A stretch of DNA of 64,000 nt from Candidatus Uabimicrobium amorphum (GTDB lineage Bacteria > Planctomycetota > Uabimicrobiia > Uabimicrobiales > Uabimicrobiaceae): contig NZ_AP019860.1 in the NCBI RefSeq assembly GCF_009002475.1, forward strand, positions 8,863,547-8,927,546. Direction: 5' to 3'. The position numbers were made by a program, and so were the translations under genes. The notes beneath the pieces were generated by a model that was not told the DNA's origin, did not search any database, and worked only from the letters and a program-made list of their open reading frames with translations. Positions within the stretch are counted from its first letter, which is position 1; every line of letters starts with the position of its first letter. Of this stretch, positions 16,334 through 25,523 are shown in pieces.

Positions 16334-19051
16334 ATGGTAAATGATATGAAAAAAGATGTTAATGCGCAAGGTACAAACAAAGTCTCAGCAGATTTGTATT
16401 TTGTGATGGAGTGTTTTCAGCATGTCTTACAAAATTTAGGTGAGGATGAAATTGCCAAGGCTCTGCCGTGGTTATGTGACGAAAACGCCCCAGTGGAACT
16501 TTCAAACGATCCTTGTATCTTAAACAAACAAATCCAAGCCTTTAGTATCGCGTTTCAAATACTAAATCTCGTCGAAGAAAACGCCGCTGTTCAGCATCGC
16601 AGGCAAGTAACAGATTCAGAGAAAGCGATTCGCGGTTCATGGGAAGAAACATTTCGCGGTTGGCAAAAGCAAGGTATCGAGCCGCAGCAAATGGCAGAAT
16701 TGATTTCGAGTCTAAACATCTGCCCTGTTCTTACTGCACACCCTACAGAAGCGAAAAGAATTACCGTTCTCGAAATACATCGCGAACTATATTTGTTACT
16801 TGTGAAAAACGAAAACACCATGTGGTCAAATCTAGAACGCGAGGCCATTCGCCGTGAAGTACAAGCACTCCTAGAACGCTGGTGGCGCACAGGTAATGTC
16901 AATCTAGAAAAACCGCAAATCAGTGACGAACGCGACAATGTCATGCACTACTTCTCACATGCATTTCCGCTGGCACTACAGATGAGTGATCAACACTTAC
17001 AAAATGTATGGCGAAACATGGGCTTTGATCCTAAATTACTGTGTCGCGCAGAACACTATCCGCGTTTGCATTTTGGAAGTTGGGTAGGCGGAGATCGCGA
17101 CGGCCACCCTTATGTAAGTGCCGATGTCACCGCATCGACCTTGCGTAAACACCGCCAGGCCGCTTTAACTATCTTACGCGACAAGCTCGTTGATTTGGCG
17201 AAACGTTTGAGTTTTTCCGCTCTACGTAATGAAATGCCACAGTCACTGCAAGATTTTATTACTCAGCGCAGCGAAATCCACGGTGACGCTGGACAAAAAG
17301 CCCTAAAACGCAACCCCAAAGAGCCATGGAGACAATTTGTCAACTTAATGATATTGCGTTTACAAAATACCTTAGATGAAAACGACAACAATGACTTAGT
17401 TTACCTCAGTTCACAGGCACTTCAAGAAGACTTACAATTGCTGCGCTCTACTCTAGCAGAAGTAGGAGCACAAAAAGTCGCCGACCATTTGCTGTTCCCC
17501 ATTGAAAGACAGGTACAATGCTTTGGTTTTCACTTAGCCAAATTGGACATTCGTCAAAACAGTAGTTACCACGAAAAGGCCCTAGATCAGCTATTAAAAT
17601 TTTGCGGAGAAACACAGCAGCACTATAGTGAAATGAACGAGGAGCAACGCATAGAGTTTTTAAACAACGAACTCAGCAAAAATCGTCCTTTTACTCTACA
17701 AGGAAGTAAGTGTGGAAAAGAAGCCGATGAGCTACTCGCTTACTATTGGGAAGTCAAAAAATACACCGAATTGTATGGCTACGATGGCGTGGGTTCCTTC
17801 ATTGTGAGTATGACACGCGGTGTGAGCGATTTGTTGGTGGTGTACCTATTTCTTCGTGAAGTAGGATTATTACATTCCCCCATTCGCGTAGTTCCCCTTT
17901 TAGAAACAATAGAAGACTTACAGGCCGGAGAAAAAATTTTACAAGCCTTTTTCACCCACCCTCTTACCCAAGAGCGCCGCAAATACCAAGACGGTTTCTA
18001 CGAAGTGATGCTGGGTTACAGTGACAGTAACAAAGATGGTGGAATACTAGCAAGTCGCTGGAATATATACCAGACAGAGAAAAAACTCAGTGCCGTCGCC
18101 GCCAAACACGATGTAAAACTGTGCTTTTTTCACGGTCGCGGAGGAACCATTAGCCGTGGAGGTGGAAAATACCACCGCTTCTTAGATAGTATGCCGGCAG
18201 GTTCCGTCAGCGGACACATCAAACTAACCGTCCAAGGAGAAACCATCGCCGAACAGTTCTCCAACCCTATGAGCAGTATATACAATCTAGAAATGCTGCA
18301 AGCCGGTGTCGCACGTCAGGCAATGAAGAGCTACTTAGGAAAAACCCATGAAGATTATCCTACCGCGGCAATGAATAAGTTGGCCAGCCTAGCCTTCACC
18401 CACTATCCACAACTAGTCAACCACGACCATTTTATCGAATTCTACAGCAACGCCACCCCCATAGATGTCATCGAACACAGTAAAATTGGCTCCAGACCTG
18501 CACGACGCACAGGTAAACGTTCCTTGGGAGACCTACGCGCTATTCCGTGGGTATTTAGCTGGAACCAAGCACGTTTTAACCTTACCGGATGGTTTAGCGT
18601 GGGAAATGCTTTACAACAATTGCAAACAGAATCTCCCGATGAGTACAAGCAATTGAAAGAAGTCAGCGAGTCATGGCCATTTTTGTTCTACACCTTGATT
18701 CAAGTAGAGACAAATTTACTCAACGCCGACGACAAGGTAATGCAAATGTTCGCCAACCTAGTAGGCAACAAAGACGCACAAACGGCGCTGATGGACGTGT
18801 TGTTGTACGACTACAAAGAAGCGCTAAAGCAAATCACCCACATGTTCGACGCTCCGGTATCCGAAAGACGTACCCGCCAGCTAGAAAACATCGCGCGCCG
18901 TGGACCTATTTTGGTAGCGCTACACGAACTACAGGTCAAAAAACTCCAAGAATGGCGTGCACAAAGCCAAAGCAAAGAAGCCGAAAAACTTCTCAAGGAT
19001 TTACTGCAATTGACCAACGCCATCTCTGGTGGATTGAAAAACACCGGTTAA
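16334..19051 (+). CDS. ppc: Phosphoenolpyruvate carboxylase
   Basis: 905 aa, full length for the bacterial family. It adds bicarbonate to phosphoenolpyruvate to make oxaloacetate, refilling the TCA cycle. Diagnostic sites: VLTAHPTEAKR with the catalytic His, GSWVGGDRDGHP, GYSDSNKDGG, FFHGRGGTISRGGG, the VQGETIAEQF loop, the SKIGSRPARR segment and the C-terminal GLKNTG. An ATG 12 bp downstream could also serve as start; the first one has GGAA at better spacing. It is a single-gene unit with a candidate promoter upstream and repeats downstream. Confidence 0.98.
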   Translation: MVNDMKKDVNAQGTNKVSADLYFVMECFQHVLQNLGEDEIAKALPWLCDENAPVELSNDPCILNKQIQAFSIAFQILNLVEENAAVQHRRQVTDSEKAIRGSWEETFRGWQKQGIEPQQMAELISSLNICPVLTAHPTEAKRITVLEIHRELYLLLVKNENTMWSNLEREAIRREVQALLERWWRTGNVNLEKPQISDERDNVMHYFSHAFPLALQMSDQHLQNVWRNMGFDPKLLCRAEHYPRLHFGSWVGGDRDGHPYVSADVTASTLRKHRQAALTILRDKLVDLAKRLSFSALRNEMPQSLQDFITQRSEIHGDAGQKALKRNPKEPWRQFVNLMILRLQNTLDENDNNDLVYLSSQALQEDLQLLRSTLAEVGAQKVADHLLFPIERQVQCFGFHLAKLDIRQNSSYHEKALDQLLKFCGETQQHYSEMNEEQRIEFLNNELSKNRPFTLQGSKCGKEADELLAYYWEVKKYTELYGYDGVGSFIVSMTRGVSDLLVVYLFLREVGLLHSPIRVVPLLETIEDLQAGEKILQAFFTHPLTQERRKYQDGFYEVMLGYSDSNKDGGILASRWNIYQTEKKLSAVAAKHDVKLCFFHGRGGTISRGGGKYHRFLDSMPAGSVSGHIKLTVQGETIAEQFSNPMSSIYNLEMLQAGVARQAMKSYLGKTHEDYPTAAMNKLASLAFTHYPQLVNHDHFIEFYSNATPIDVIEHSKIGSRPARRTGKRSLGDLRAIPWVFSWNQARFNLTGWFSVGNALQQLQTESPDEYKQLKEVSESWPFLFYTLIQVETNLLNADDKVMQMFANLVGNKDAQTALMDVLLYDYKEALKQITHMFDAPVSERRTRQLENIARRGPILVALHELQVKKLQEWRAQSQSKEAEKLLKDLLQLTNAISGGLKNTG

Positions 19052-19054
19052 CAA

Positions 19055-19257
19055 ACCGCACAACAGAAACTTACCTTTTTCAACGTGCGTTGTAGGGGCG
19101 GACAGGGTCCGCCCGTTCCCTCAAATACCGGTTGACTTTCGTTTCCAACACCGCACAACATAAATTTACCTCTTACAACGTGCGTTGTAGGGGCGGACCC
19201 TGTGTCCGCCCGTTCCCCCAAATACCGGTTGACTTTCGTTTCCAACAACGCACAACA
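19055..19257 (+). repeat. Tandem repeat of 95-97 bp after ppc
   Basis: Units begin at 19055, 19150 and 19247 (partial) with ACCGCACAAC or a close variant. Each full unit holds a GC-rich hairpin (GGGCGGAC...GTCCGCCC) and TACCGGTTGACTTTCG. This GC-rich block is unlike the AT-rich surroundings and resembles the GGGGCGGA...TCCGCCC repeats scattered in many bacterial genomes. Confidence 0.85.
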
Positions 19258-19272
19258 TAAATATGTTGTGCG
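19249..19272 (+). terminator. Terminator-like hairpin downstream of ppc
   Basis: CGCACAACA pairs perfectly with TGTTGTGCG over a 6-nt loop, and ATTAAAAAAA follows. It is about 200 bp past the ppc stop and probably derives from the last, partial repeat unit. Confidence 0.5.
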
Positions 19273-19285
19273 ATTAAAAAAACGA

Positions 19286-19451
19286 CTTACAAACTCGTGT
19301 CATCCCTGACTTGATCAGGGATCCAGGCGCATACAATTTAACTTTGTTTTGTGGATTCCTGGTCAAGCCAGGAATGACACGGTTTTGTAAGTCTTTATTT
19401 AGAAATATTTTACATCTTAGCTTGACAGGTATGTGCTTTTACAGGGATGAC
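19286..19451. repeat. MITE-like nested inverted-repeat element, copy 1
   Basis: Ends CTTACAAACTCGTGT (19286) and ACACGGTTTTGTAAG (to 19391) are inverted. Inside lie two smaller hairpins built on GTCATCCCTGACTTGATCA and CCTGGTCAAGCCAGGAATGA. A further segment, TTTACATCTTAGCTTGAC and onward to 19451, matches the copy at 37552-37931. The gap between ppc and the glycosyltransferase (19052-19496) otherwise holds nothing recognisable. Confidence 0.75.
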
Positions 19452-19496
19452 AATCTAAGTTAGTGTTTTGGCTTAGAGATAGTAACTATGGTTTCC

Positions 19497-20492
19497 CTAA
19501 GCCATCAATAAAAAATCTACGCCATTGGTCAATCCACGTTCCTCTAGGTAGGCGGTGATCTTGTCGCGAATACCGCGATTTCCTACGTAAGAGAGTACAA
19601 AAAAATCGCTGTACTGCACAAAGTCTTTTTCGTAGTGGTACACGGGTTTTTGGTGTATTGTTTTGCCAATTTTTTTGGCGTCTACGTCTATGTATCCCTG
19701 GATATTGACGCCATAATCTCGCAGCAGTGCCGCATATTGTCGTGCTTTTTTTCCTGCTCCCCACACCACAACTTCGCCAATACCTTTCTTATCTAGCCAC
19801 TTCGCTAAGTAGTGCGTCTTACACGCATAAAATTGACTTTCATGATAGCGAGGGTCTGTTCGGGTTAGGCGTTGTGGTGGGTCGTTCCAGGTGAATAAAT
19901 ACTCGGGAAGTTTTTGTATGCGCACCCCGTGATGCAGCCAGCGCAGCCACAGTTCGTAGTCTTCGGGAAAGTCGTGACTGTAACCACCGTGTTTGTCTAT
20001 CAGGCTCTTACGGAACATCATGCTGGGATGTATTAGCGGAGTTTCTACGAAACGATTGCGGTAGATTTCCTCACATGAGAGAAGTGTGTTTGTCCACGTG
20101 ACAAATTCTTGCATGCCCTTATTGTGCTGCGTCGTTTCACATCTTACACGGCACGACACCGCACCTATGTGTTCATTTTCTCGTAGAAAATCGTATTGTT
20201 GCTGTAGGCGATTTTCGTGGCATAGATCGTCGGCGTCCATGCGTGCGATGTACGCGCTTGTCGCGTTTTGGATACCTATATTTAAAGCGTCGACGATCCC
20301 GCGATTTTTCTCTAGCGAAATTACATTTATGCGTTTGTCGTTGTAACTGCGTATGAACTGCGCTGTATGATCACGAGAACCGTCGTCGACGATAATTAAC
20401 TCGTATTGCTGTAGAGTTTGCCTTTGCAGGCTATCTATGGCATTTTTGATGTGTTCTTCGGCGTTGTATACGGGTAGGACAATCGATATCAT
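19497..20492 (-). CDS. Family 2 glycosyltransferase with C-terminal Rossmann-like domain
   Basis: 331 aa. The GT-A domain shows SIVLPVYNAEEHI, IIVDDGSRDHT, the DxD-type ARMDADD and the acceptor-side FPEDYELWLRW. About residues 240-331 form a second domain starting VVWGAGKKARQYAALL, a nucleotide-binding-like loop often found after family 2 transferases. It starts 1 bp after psd stops, so it is translationally linked to phosphatidylserine decarboxylase and may glycosylate a lipid or surface polymer; the link to lipids is inference. No membrane span is visible. Confidence 0.9.
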   Translation of the reverse strand: MISIVLPVYNAEEHIKNAIDSLQRQTLQQYELIIVDDGSRDHTAQFIRSYNDKRINVISLEKNRGIVDALNIGIQNATSAYIARMDADDLCHENRLQQQYDFLRENEHIGAVSCRVRCETTQHNKGMQEFVTWTNTLLSCEEIYRNRFVETPLIHPSMMFRKSLIDKHGGYSHDFPEDYELWLRWLHHGVRIQKLPEYLFTWNDPPQRLTRTDPRYHESQFYACKTHYLAKWLDKKGIGEVVVWGAGKKARQYAALLRDYGVNIQGYIDVDAKKIGKTIHQKPVYHYEKDFVQYSDFFVLSYVGNRGIRDKITAYLEERGLTNGVDFLLMA

Positions 20493-20493
20493 T

Positions 20494-21330
20494 TTATTTG
20501 CATACTTCGGCGATTTTTTGTCCTAGGAGTACATCACTCTCTGGGGTGTCTTGTGTTAACTTTACTTTGCCTTTTTCGAAGAGTAGCACGACTGTGGAGC
20601 CTAATTCGAATCTGCCTAGTTCTTCACATTTTTGCAAATTCACATCCTCGTATGTTTTAAACACACCTTTGCGCCAAAAGTTATTAGAAGTGACGCTATC
20701 ATAGACTACCTTAATTTTACCGACATTTGTCGCTCCGACCTTGACTACCGCTACTTTGCCTGCGGTGTCAGACTCGATAATGGAAATCAAACGTTCATTT
20801 TTGGAAAAAATGTGATCGATATTATTGATCGCGAACGGGTTCACGGGATATAGTTTTCCCGGAATGTAATTAAGAGATGTCACCTTACCAGCGACGGGAG
20901 TATGAATACGATGATAGTGGCTCGGGCTTAGGTATATTGTCATGTATACGCCTCCGCGAAATATCTCAGCGTATTCTTTATTGGCGACGAAAGCGTCTAG
21001 GGAGTACTCGCGTCCCTTGGCTTGGATCAAAGTGTCCCTTTTGATTTCGCCACTGTAACCTACGATACCGTCTACAGGAGACACGATACTATGTGTATCT
21101 TCGTCTATTGGGCGACATTCAGGGCGTAGTGCCCGGGTGAAAAATTCGTTAAACGTGCGATATTTTGCAGGCACGGCTTCGTTCATGCTGACTTTGTAAG
21201 CACGCACAAATGTAGCGATAAGAGGTTTGAGTATAAACTGTGGTAATTTTAGACTTGTCAAAATCCCCACGATGTAGCTCAGCAGATTTTTTGGCAATAG
21301 GTACAGTAACAAAAGCTTGGGATATTTCAC
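20494..21330 (-). CDS. psd: Phosphatidylserine decarboxylase
   Basis: 278 aa from the GTG at 21330, which overlaps the TGA of the upstream gene (GTGA) and follows AGAGG. An ATG at 21417 in the same frame would add 29 residues that fall inside the upstream gene. The enzyme makes phosphatidylethanolamine and autocleaves to form its pyruvoyl group at the ELGST motif (near residue 249), which is present. FNEFFTRALRPECRPID, SPVDGIVGY and SPSHYHRIHTP are typical of the family. Second gene of a three-gene operon: membrane protein, psd, glycosyltransferase. Confidence 0.95.
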   Translation of the reverse strand: MKYPKLLLLYLLPKNLLSYIVGILTSLKLPQFILKPLIATFVRAYKVSMNEAVPAKYRTFNEFFTRALRPECRPIDEDTHSIVSPVDGIVGYSGEIKRDTLIQAKGREYSLDAFVANKEYAEIFRGGVYMTIYLSPSHYHRIHTPVAGKVTSLNYIPGKLYPVNPFAINNIDHIFSKNERLISIIESDTAGKVAVVKVGATNVGKIKVVYDSVTSNNFWRKGVFKTYEDVNLQKCEELGRFELGSTVVLLFEKGKVKLTQDTPESDVLLGQKIAEVCK

Positions 21331-21644
21331 ATTAATTCCTCTCTGAAGGTCCTGAGCAAAAGATAGGTTAAAAGAGCGATGAGTACGAAAGTCGATATGA
21401 GGCCGTTTATAAGCCACAACAGCAAGTCCATGTCGCTAGAAGAGTTGTTTTTCTTTGCCATGATGTATAGCGCAACGATACATGTCACACACAAAAATGC
21501 GCATAAAAACAGATACAAATATATTTTTTGTACAGGAAAAATCTCTGTAGGTGGAGAAAAAACCATTGCGGCAAATATTGCGCTAACACTCCCAAATACA
21601 GAGGCTAAAACAACCAAGGTGTTACGAATAAAAAGAGTAAGCAT
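21327..21644 (-). CDS. Small membrane protein, three spans
   Basis: 105 aa from the ATG at 21644 (GGAA upstream); a TTG 36 bp earlier is the only alternative. Three hydrophobic segments: TLVVLASVFGSVSAIFAAM, YLYLFLCAFLCVTCIVALYI and LLLWLINGLISTFVLIALL. No known family. It overlaps the psd start by 4 nt, so a role with phospholipid synthesis is possible but not shown. Confidence 0.65.
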   Translation of the reverse strand: MLTLFIRNTLVVLASVFGSVSAIFAAMVFSPPTEIFPVQKIYLYLFLCAFLCVTCIVALYIMAKKNNSSSDMDLLLWLINGLISTFVLIALLTYLLLRTFREELM

Positions 21645-21746
21645 AGATATTTTTCCATAAAAAATTTGACATTTGTTCAAATATGTCGAAATATTAAAAT
21701 GTCGAGCACAGGAACTCGAAAAGTCTTTTACATAAGGGGATTTACA

Positions 21747-21980
21747 ATGTTACGTTTACTCGCAATATTTTCTCTAATGGGTCTTATCTTTACCATATTT
21801 ACAAATTTTGAAGCCCAAGAGTATACGGATATCAAATTCAGTAGTCATGGTGAAAAAGAATACTACTTCATGCAAGTTCACCCAGAAGAACAAGTAAAAG
21901 AATCAAACCTAGGTGAACGCGAACTACCCATTATCCGCACCCACTACAGTTATTCTTACAAAAATAGCAATAGTTGGTAA
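21747..21980 (+). CDS. Small secreted protein
   Basis: 77 aa from the ATG at 21747, preceded by AGGGGA. A 24-residue hydrophobic signal (MLRLLAIFSLMGLIFTIF...) ends near NFEAQ, with a likely cleavage site. The mature 53 residues are polar and Tyr-rich (EKEYYFMQV, THYSYSYKN). No family recognised. The stop codon lies within a hairpin shared with the convergent DUF885 gene. Confidence 0.55.
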   Translation: MLRLLAIFSLMGLIFTIFTNFEAQEYTDIKFSSHGEKEYYFMQVHPEEQVKESNLGERELPIIRTHYSYSYKNSNSW

Positions 21981-21995
21981 GATTTACCAACTATT
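21969..21995. terminator. Hairpin shared by two convergent genes
   Basis: AATAGTTGGTAA pairs perfectly with TTACCAACTATT over a 3-nt loop. It contains the stop codons of both neighbours. On the minus strand a T-rich stretch follows, so termination there is more likely. Confidence 0.6.
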
Positions 21996-23664
21996 TGCCT
22001 TGCGCAACGTATGACTTGATATTCTCTTCTAATATGTTTAATGGGATCGCCCCCTCTTTTAAGAATACGTGATGAAACTCGCGCACGCAAAATTTTTCTT
22101 GCAAACCTTCTTCGGCTAACTTGCGCAGAGCACTCACCTTTAACTCACCCATTTTGTAACTCACGGCCTGCCCTGGCAGAGAAATATATCGATCCACCTC
22201 CACAGTGACACTGTGTTTTGTTAACGAAGAGTGACTCGAAAGATAATCGATGGCCTGTTGCCTGCTCCAACCAAAATAGTGTAGTCCGGTATCCACCACT
22301 AAACGACATGCACGCCACATCTCAAAGGACAACCGTCCAAAATCGCTATATGGATCTTCGTAAAAACCAATCTCTTTGCCAAGTTTTTCACAATACAGAG
22401 CCCAACCTTCCAAAAAGCCTAAAAATCGCGCAAAACGTCGAAACTTCGGCAACTCTGTCAACTCTTGTTGTATGGCAATTTGCAAGTGGTGCCCAGGAAC
22501 AGCTTCATGTAGAGATAAAGCCTCCAACTCGTACAAAGGTCTCGATTCTAAGTTATAGGTATTCACAAAATAGAAACCAGCGCCATTGCCATCTCCAGGA
22601 GCGGGCATATAATACGCGGCTGGCATACGCGCCGCTACTTGATCCGGAACTTTTTTAATTCCGTACGGTGTGCGTGGCAAATGTGAAAAGAGCTGTGGCA
22701 ATTTACCATCCATGGTCTTCAAAATAAAACTTACCTCTGCGAGGAGCTGTTTTTCACTTTTTGCGTAGAATCTTTCGTCGCTATGTAAAAATTTACAAAA
22801 CTGTTCTAGATCCCCGCTAAAATTGACTTGCTCTAAAATTTTCAGCATCTCTGCTTTGATGCGTTCGACTTCGCGCAAACCAATATCATGAACTTCCTGA
22901 GGTGTCACATCAAGAGTTGTTTGGGATTTCACCAAAAACTCATAACAAGCTTTGCCATTGGGAATCGCGGAAATACCTATTTCTTCGCGTGTGTTTGTAA
23001 TATACTCTTCGCTTAAAAATTGCAAAAAGTTTTGGTAGCTCTGCTGTATTTCTTGTACCGCTTGTTCGCCAGATTCTTTTAGCTCTTGACCATTTTCTAT
23101 CGTTACTGGAATTTTTAAAAACGGCTGGAACAAGGGGTTTTCGTCTACTTTTTGCTTTGCTTGCGTACTGATACTTTTCGTACAAGAAGACAATGCCACC
23201 TTTGGCAAGGTACAACCTTTTTGTAGCCCCACGCGCATTAATTCAATATGTTCTTCAATGTATTGTGGTATTTTTTGTAACCGTGTAATGTACATCTCGT
23301 AATCTTTAGCTGCACGCAATACAGTATAGTTTGGTAGCTCTGGTAGATACACATGAAATCCGTGAACTTGACTTAGAGGCATCAAATGCATATTAAAGTG
23401 AAAACTCTGTAGTTTTTCATCGAGAAGTCGGTGCATTATTTTGTGATTGATTTGATCCGTTTGCTTGAGTTCATCTACATTTATCTGCTGTAATTTTTCG
23501 ACAAATTCACGTTTTTTTGTCGCTTGCTCTTCAATGTCCTCCAGGCGCAATGAGGGGAGACGATCGTTGTAACGATGATCTCCGTAAAACGTGGCACTTA
23601 AGGGATCTGTCTCCATCTGCCATTCCCATATTTCATCAAAAAGCTGCGAAAGCTGCTCTGTCAT
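21991..23664 (-). CDS. DUF885 family metallohydrolase
   Basis: 557 aa from the ATG at 23664 behind AAAGGAA; upstream in-frame codons overlap the nhaC gene and are unlikely to be used. The family hallmark LHEAVPGHHLQ (HExxxGHH) and EGWALYCEKLG are present near the C-terminal third and probably bind zinc. DUF885 proteins are presumed peptidases related to gluzincins. No signal peptide, so cytosolic. It starts 20 bp after the NhaC antiporter gene and is probably co-transcribed with it. Confidence 0.9.
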   Translation of the reverse strand: MTEQLSQLFDEIWEWQMETDPLSATFYGDHRYNDRLPSLRLEDIEEQATKKREFVEKLQQINVDELKQTDQINHKIMHRLLDEKLQSFHFNMHLMPLSQVHGFHVYLPELPNYTVLRAAKDYEMYITRLQKIPQYIEEHIELMRVGLQKGCTLPKVALSSCTKSISTQAKQKVDENPLFQPFLKIPVTIENGQELKESGEQAVQEIQQSYQNFLQFLSEEYITNTREEIGISAIPNGKACYEFLVKSQTTLDVTPQEVHDIGLREVERIKAEMLKILEQVNFSGDLEQFCKFLHSDERFYAKSEKQLLAEVSFILKTMDGKLPQLFSHLPRTPYGIKKVPDQVAARMPAAYYMPAPGDGNGAGFYFVNTYNLESRPLYELEALSLHEAVPGHHLQIAIQQELTELPKFRRFARFLGFLEGWALYCEKLGKEIGFYEDPYSDFGRLSFEMWRACRLVVDTGLHYFGWSRQQAIDYLSSHSSLTKHSVTVEVDRYISLPGQAVSYKMGELKVSALRKLAEEGLQEKFCVREFHHVFLKEGAIPLNILEENIKSYVAQGK

Positions 23665-23684
23665 AGAAGTTCCTTTCTCAAATA

Positions 23685-25442
23685 TTATGCATACACGACA
23701 ACGCACACAGTCCAACAAATAAGAGCCAATAGCATTGATGTTACCGCCACGGGTATTTGCGACTTCACATGATCCATTAAATCGCAACCAGTACACATCG
23801 AACTTAAAATAGTCGTGTCAGATATCGGAGAGCACTGATCGCCAAATATCGATCCGTTAAGTATGGTAGCGAAACAAACCATCATATAGAACTGTGGATC
23901 AGCGAGGCCGTTATTTACCGCAATCGCGTAAGAAAGAGGCATCCCCAAAGGAAAAGTCACCGCCATGGTTCCCCAACTTGTTCCTGTGGAAAACGAAATG
24001 ACAATGCAAATAACCAATAAGATCGCTGGTAGCAAATAATAAGGTGTCTCCGAACCCAAAAGATCGACTAAGTATGCTCCTCCTCCGGCATTTTTACTCA
24101 CATTACCGATGCAAATGGCGAGTAGTAAAATAACACTACCAAGAACCACCCCTTTCCAACCATTTGCCATTCCTTCAATCACATCGCGAAGTTTCATGCC
24201 ACGAAAACAAGCCAAAAACATCGACAACACCAAGGAAATTCCAAACGCCGATAAAATTTGTGGTGTTCCTGATGCAATGTATGTACCGATGGCGATTCCC
24301 AATATAGTGAACAAAGGTAACAAAAAATCAATCATATGTGGCGCGTAGTTGCCTGGAACCTCGGCCAGTTCAAGTTCTTTTGAGCTTAATGGTTCCGCTC
24401 CCGGAGCATCAAGTGCACCTGTGTCGCGCGCTCGTTCCCTCGCCGCGCGCAATGTCCGACTCGGAAGTTTATCGATACTTACTAAGAATGTAGAAATCAC
24501 CGCAAAGAGGGCATAAAAACTGTACGGTATACTGCGGAAGAAAAAATCAACGCGGTCTTGTTCCGTGGCTAGCCACGCAACACCTGAGACATATAGAAAA
24601 GCCTGTACGTAACCTGGCCAGGCGTTAAACGCCAGTATTGCTGCAATCGGTGAAGACGTGGAGTCGACAATAAGAGATAGTTCTTCATGGCTCACTTTTT
24701 CTTTGTCAGCAATAGGTTTCACTGTTGTACCAACCAATACAGCGCTAATGGTTCCCCCCTGAAAAAAGATAACACCCAAGAACCACGCAACCAGTTTTGC
24801 TGATTTGGGACCACGAACAAATTTTTTTGTCACGTATTCTGCGAATGCCAACGAAGCGCCTGTTTTTGCCCATATTCCCAAGAGGCCACCTAAAAACCAT
24901 AAATACAGTATTAAAATGGTCGCGGCATTTGCTGTACCTATATTCGGTAAAAGAGCACTTGTGAAGACATCGATATCCCCAACAAGCAAAACACCACAAA
25001 TGACCCCACTGCTCAAGGCTGTTATAGGCTCGCGTGTCCACCAACATAAAACAATGGCTATAAAAGCCGGAAGTAGAGACCATATTTGCCAATGGCGCTT
25101 TGCTGTTATTTGATAATATAAAGTTTTACCGTCTTTGACCGCGAAAACTACTTCTTCGGTGATAGAAGGAGCAAGACCTTTTGCATTGAGTTGCTGTAAG
25201 TTTTTCGCACTCAATACTGCCTTGTCTTCACTTACAGGTTCAGAAAGCTCTTGCTTTTTTTCGCGATAAATATAGTAAAAATTACCACTATCGTCTTGTT
25301 TGGCATCAATAGTAACTCTAGTTGTTGTCCAGGTAGGAGAAGTAAATTGACCTACATAAAAAGATAAACTCACCGCGACAAAAAATGCAATAAAACCAGC
25401 ATTGCTAAAAAATGTTGTGGCGTTTTTAAGGAAAGTTTGCAT
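23685..25442 (-). CDS. nhaC: NhaC-type Na+/H+ antiporter
   Basis: 585 aa with about 12 hydrophobic spans. Family signatures: FNGWPGY-like FNAWPGYVQ, GTSWGTMAVTFPLG, FGDQCSPISDTTILSS and HVKSQIPVA. It should exchange Na+ for protons across the inner membrane. Unusual: a hydrophilic stretch of about 80 residues (about 36-118, TTTRVTIDAKQDD...) follows the first span and probably faces the outside. GAGG precedes the ATG. Upstream gene of a pair with the DUF885 hydrolase. Confidence 0.88.
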   Translation of the reverse strand: MQTFLKNATTFFSNAGFIAFFVAVSLSFYVGQFTSPTWTTTRVTIDAKQDDSGNFYYIYREKKQELSEPVSEDKAVLSAKNLQQLNAKGLAPSITEEVVFAVKDGKTLYYQITAKRHWQIWSLLPAFIAIVLCWWTREPITALSSGVICGVLLVGDIDVFTSALLPNIGTANAATILILYLWFLGGLLGIWAKTGASLAFAEYVTKKFVRGPKSAKLVAWFLGVIFFQGGTISAVLVGTTVKPIADKEKVSHEELSLIVDSTSSPIAAILAFNAWPGYVQAFLYVSGVAWLATEQDRVDFFFRSIPYSFYALFAVISTFLVSIDKLPSRTLRAARERARDTGALDAPGAEPLSSKELELAEVPGNYAPHMIDFLLPLFTILGIAIGTYIASGTPQILSAFGISLVLSMFLACFRGMKLRDVIEGMANGWKGVVLGSVILLLAICIGNVSKNAGGGAYLVDLLGSETPYYLLPAILLVICIVISFSTGTSWGTMAVTFPLGMPLSYAIAVNNGLADPQFYMMVCFATILNGSIFGDQCSPISDTTILSSMCTGCDLMDHVKSQIPVAVTSMLLALICWTVCVVVYA

Positions 25443-25523
25443 ATAGACCTCATGAGAATGTGTGGAGCGGGATTAACGTGGAATGTACAGCGTGTAGCAA
25501 AGAACTACACGCTGATATTTCGT

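Noticed and set aside
19055..19451. CRISPR-like array after ppc
   Set aside because: Unit length is ~95 bp with no unique spacers, and no cas genes are present.
21666..21746. Longer start for the small secreted protein
   Set aside because: It would put 27 polar residues before the signal peptide; AGGGGA precedes the ATG at 21747.
23665..23796. Longer start for the DUF885 gene
   Set aside because: It would overlap the nhaC gene by over 100 bp and add residues not seen in the family; the ATG at 23664 has AAAGGAA upstream.
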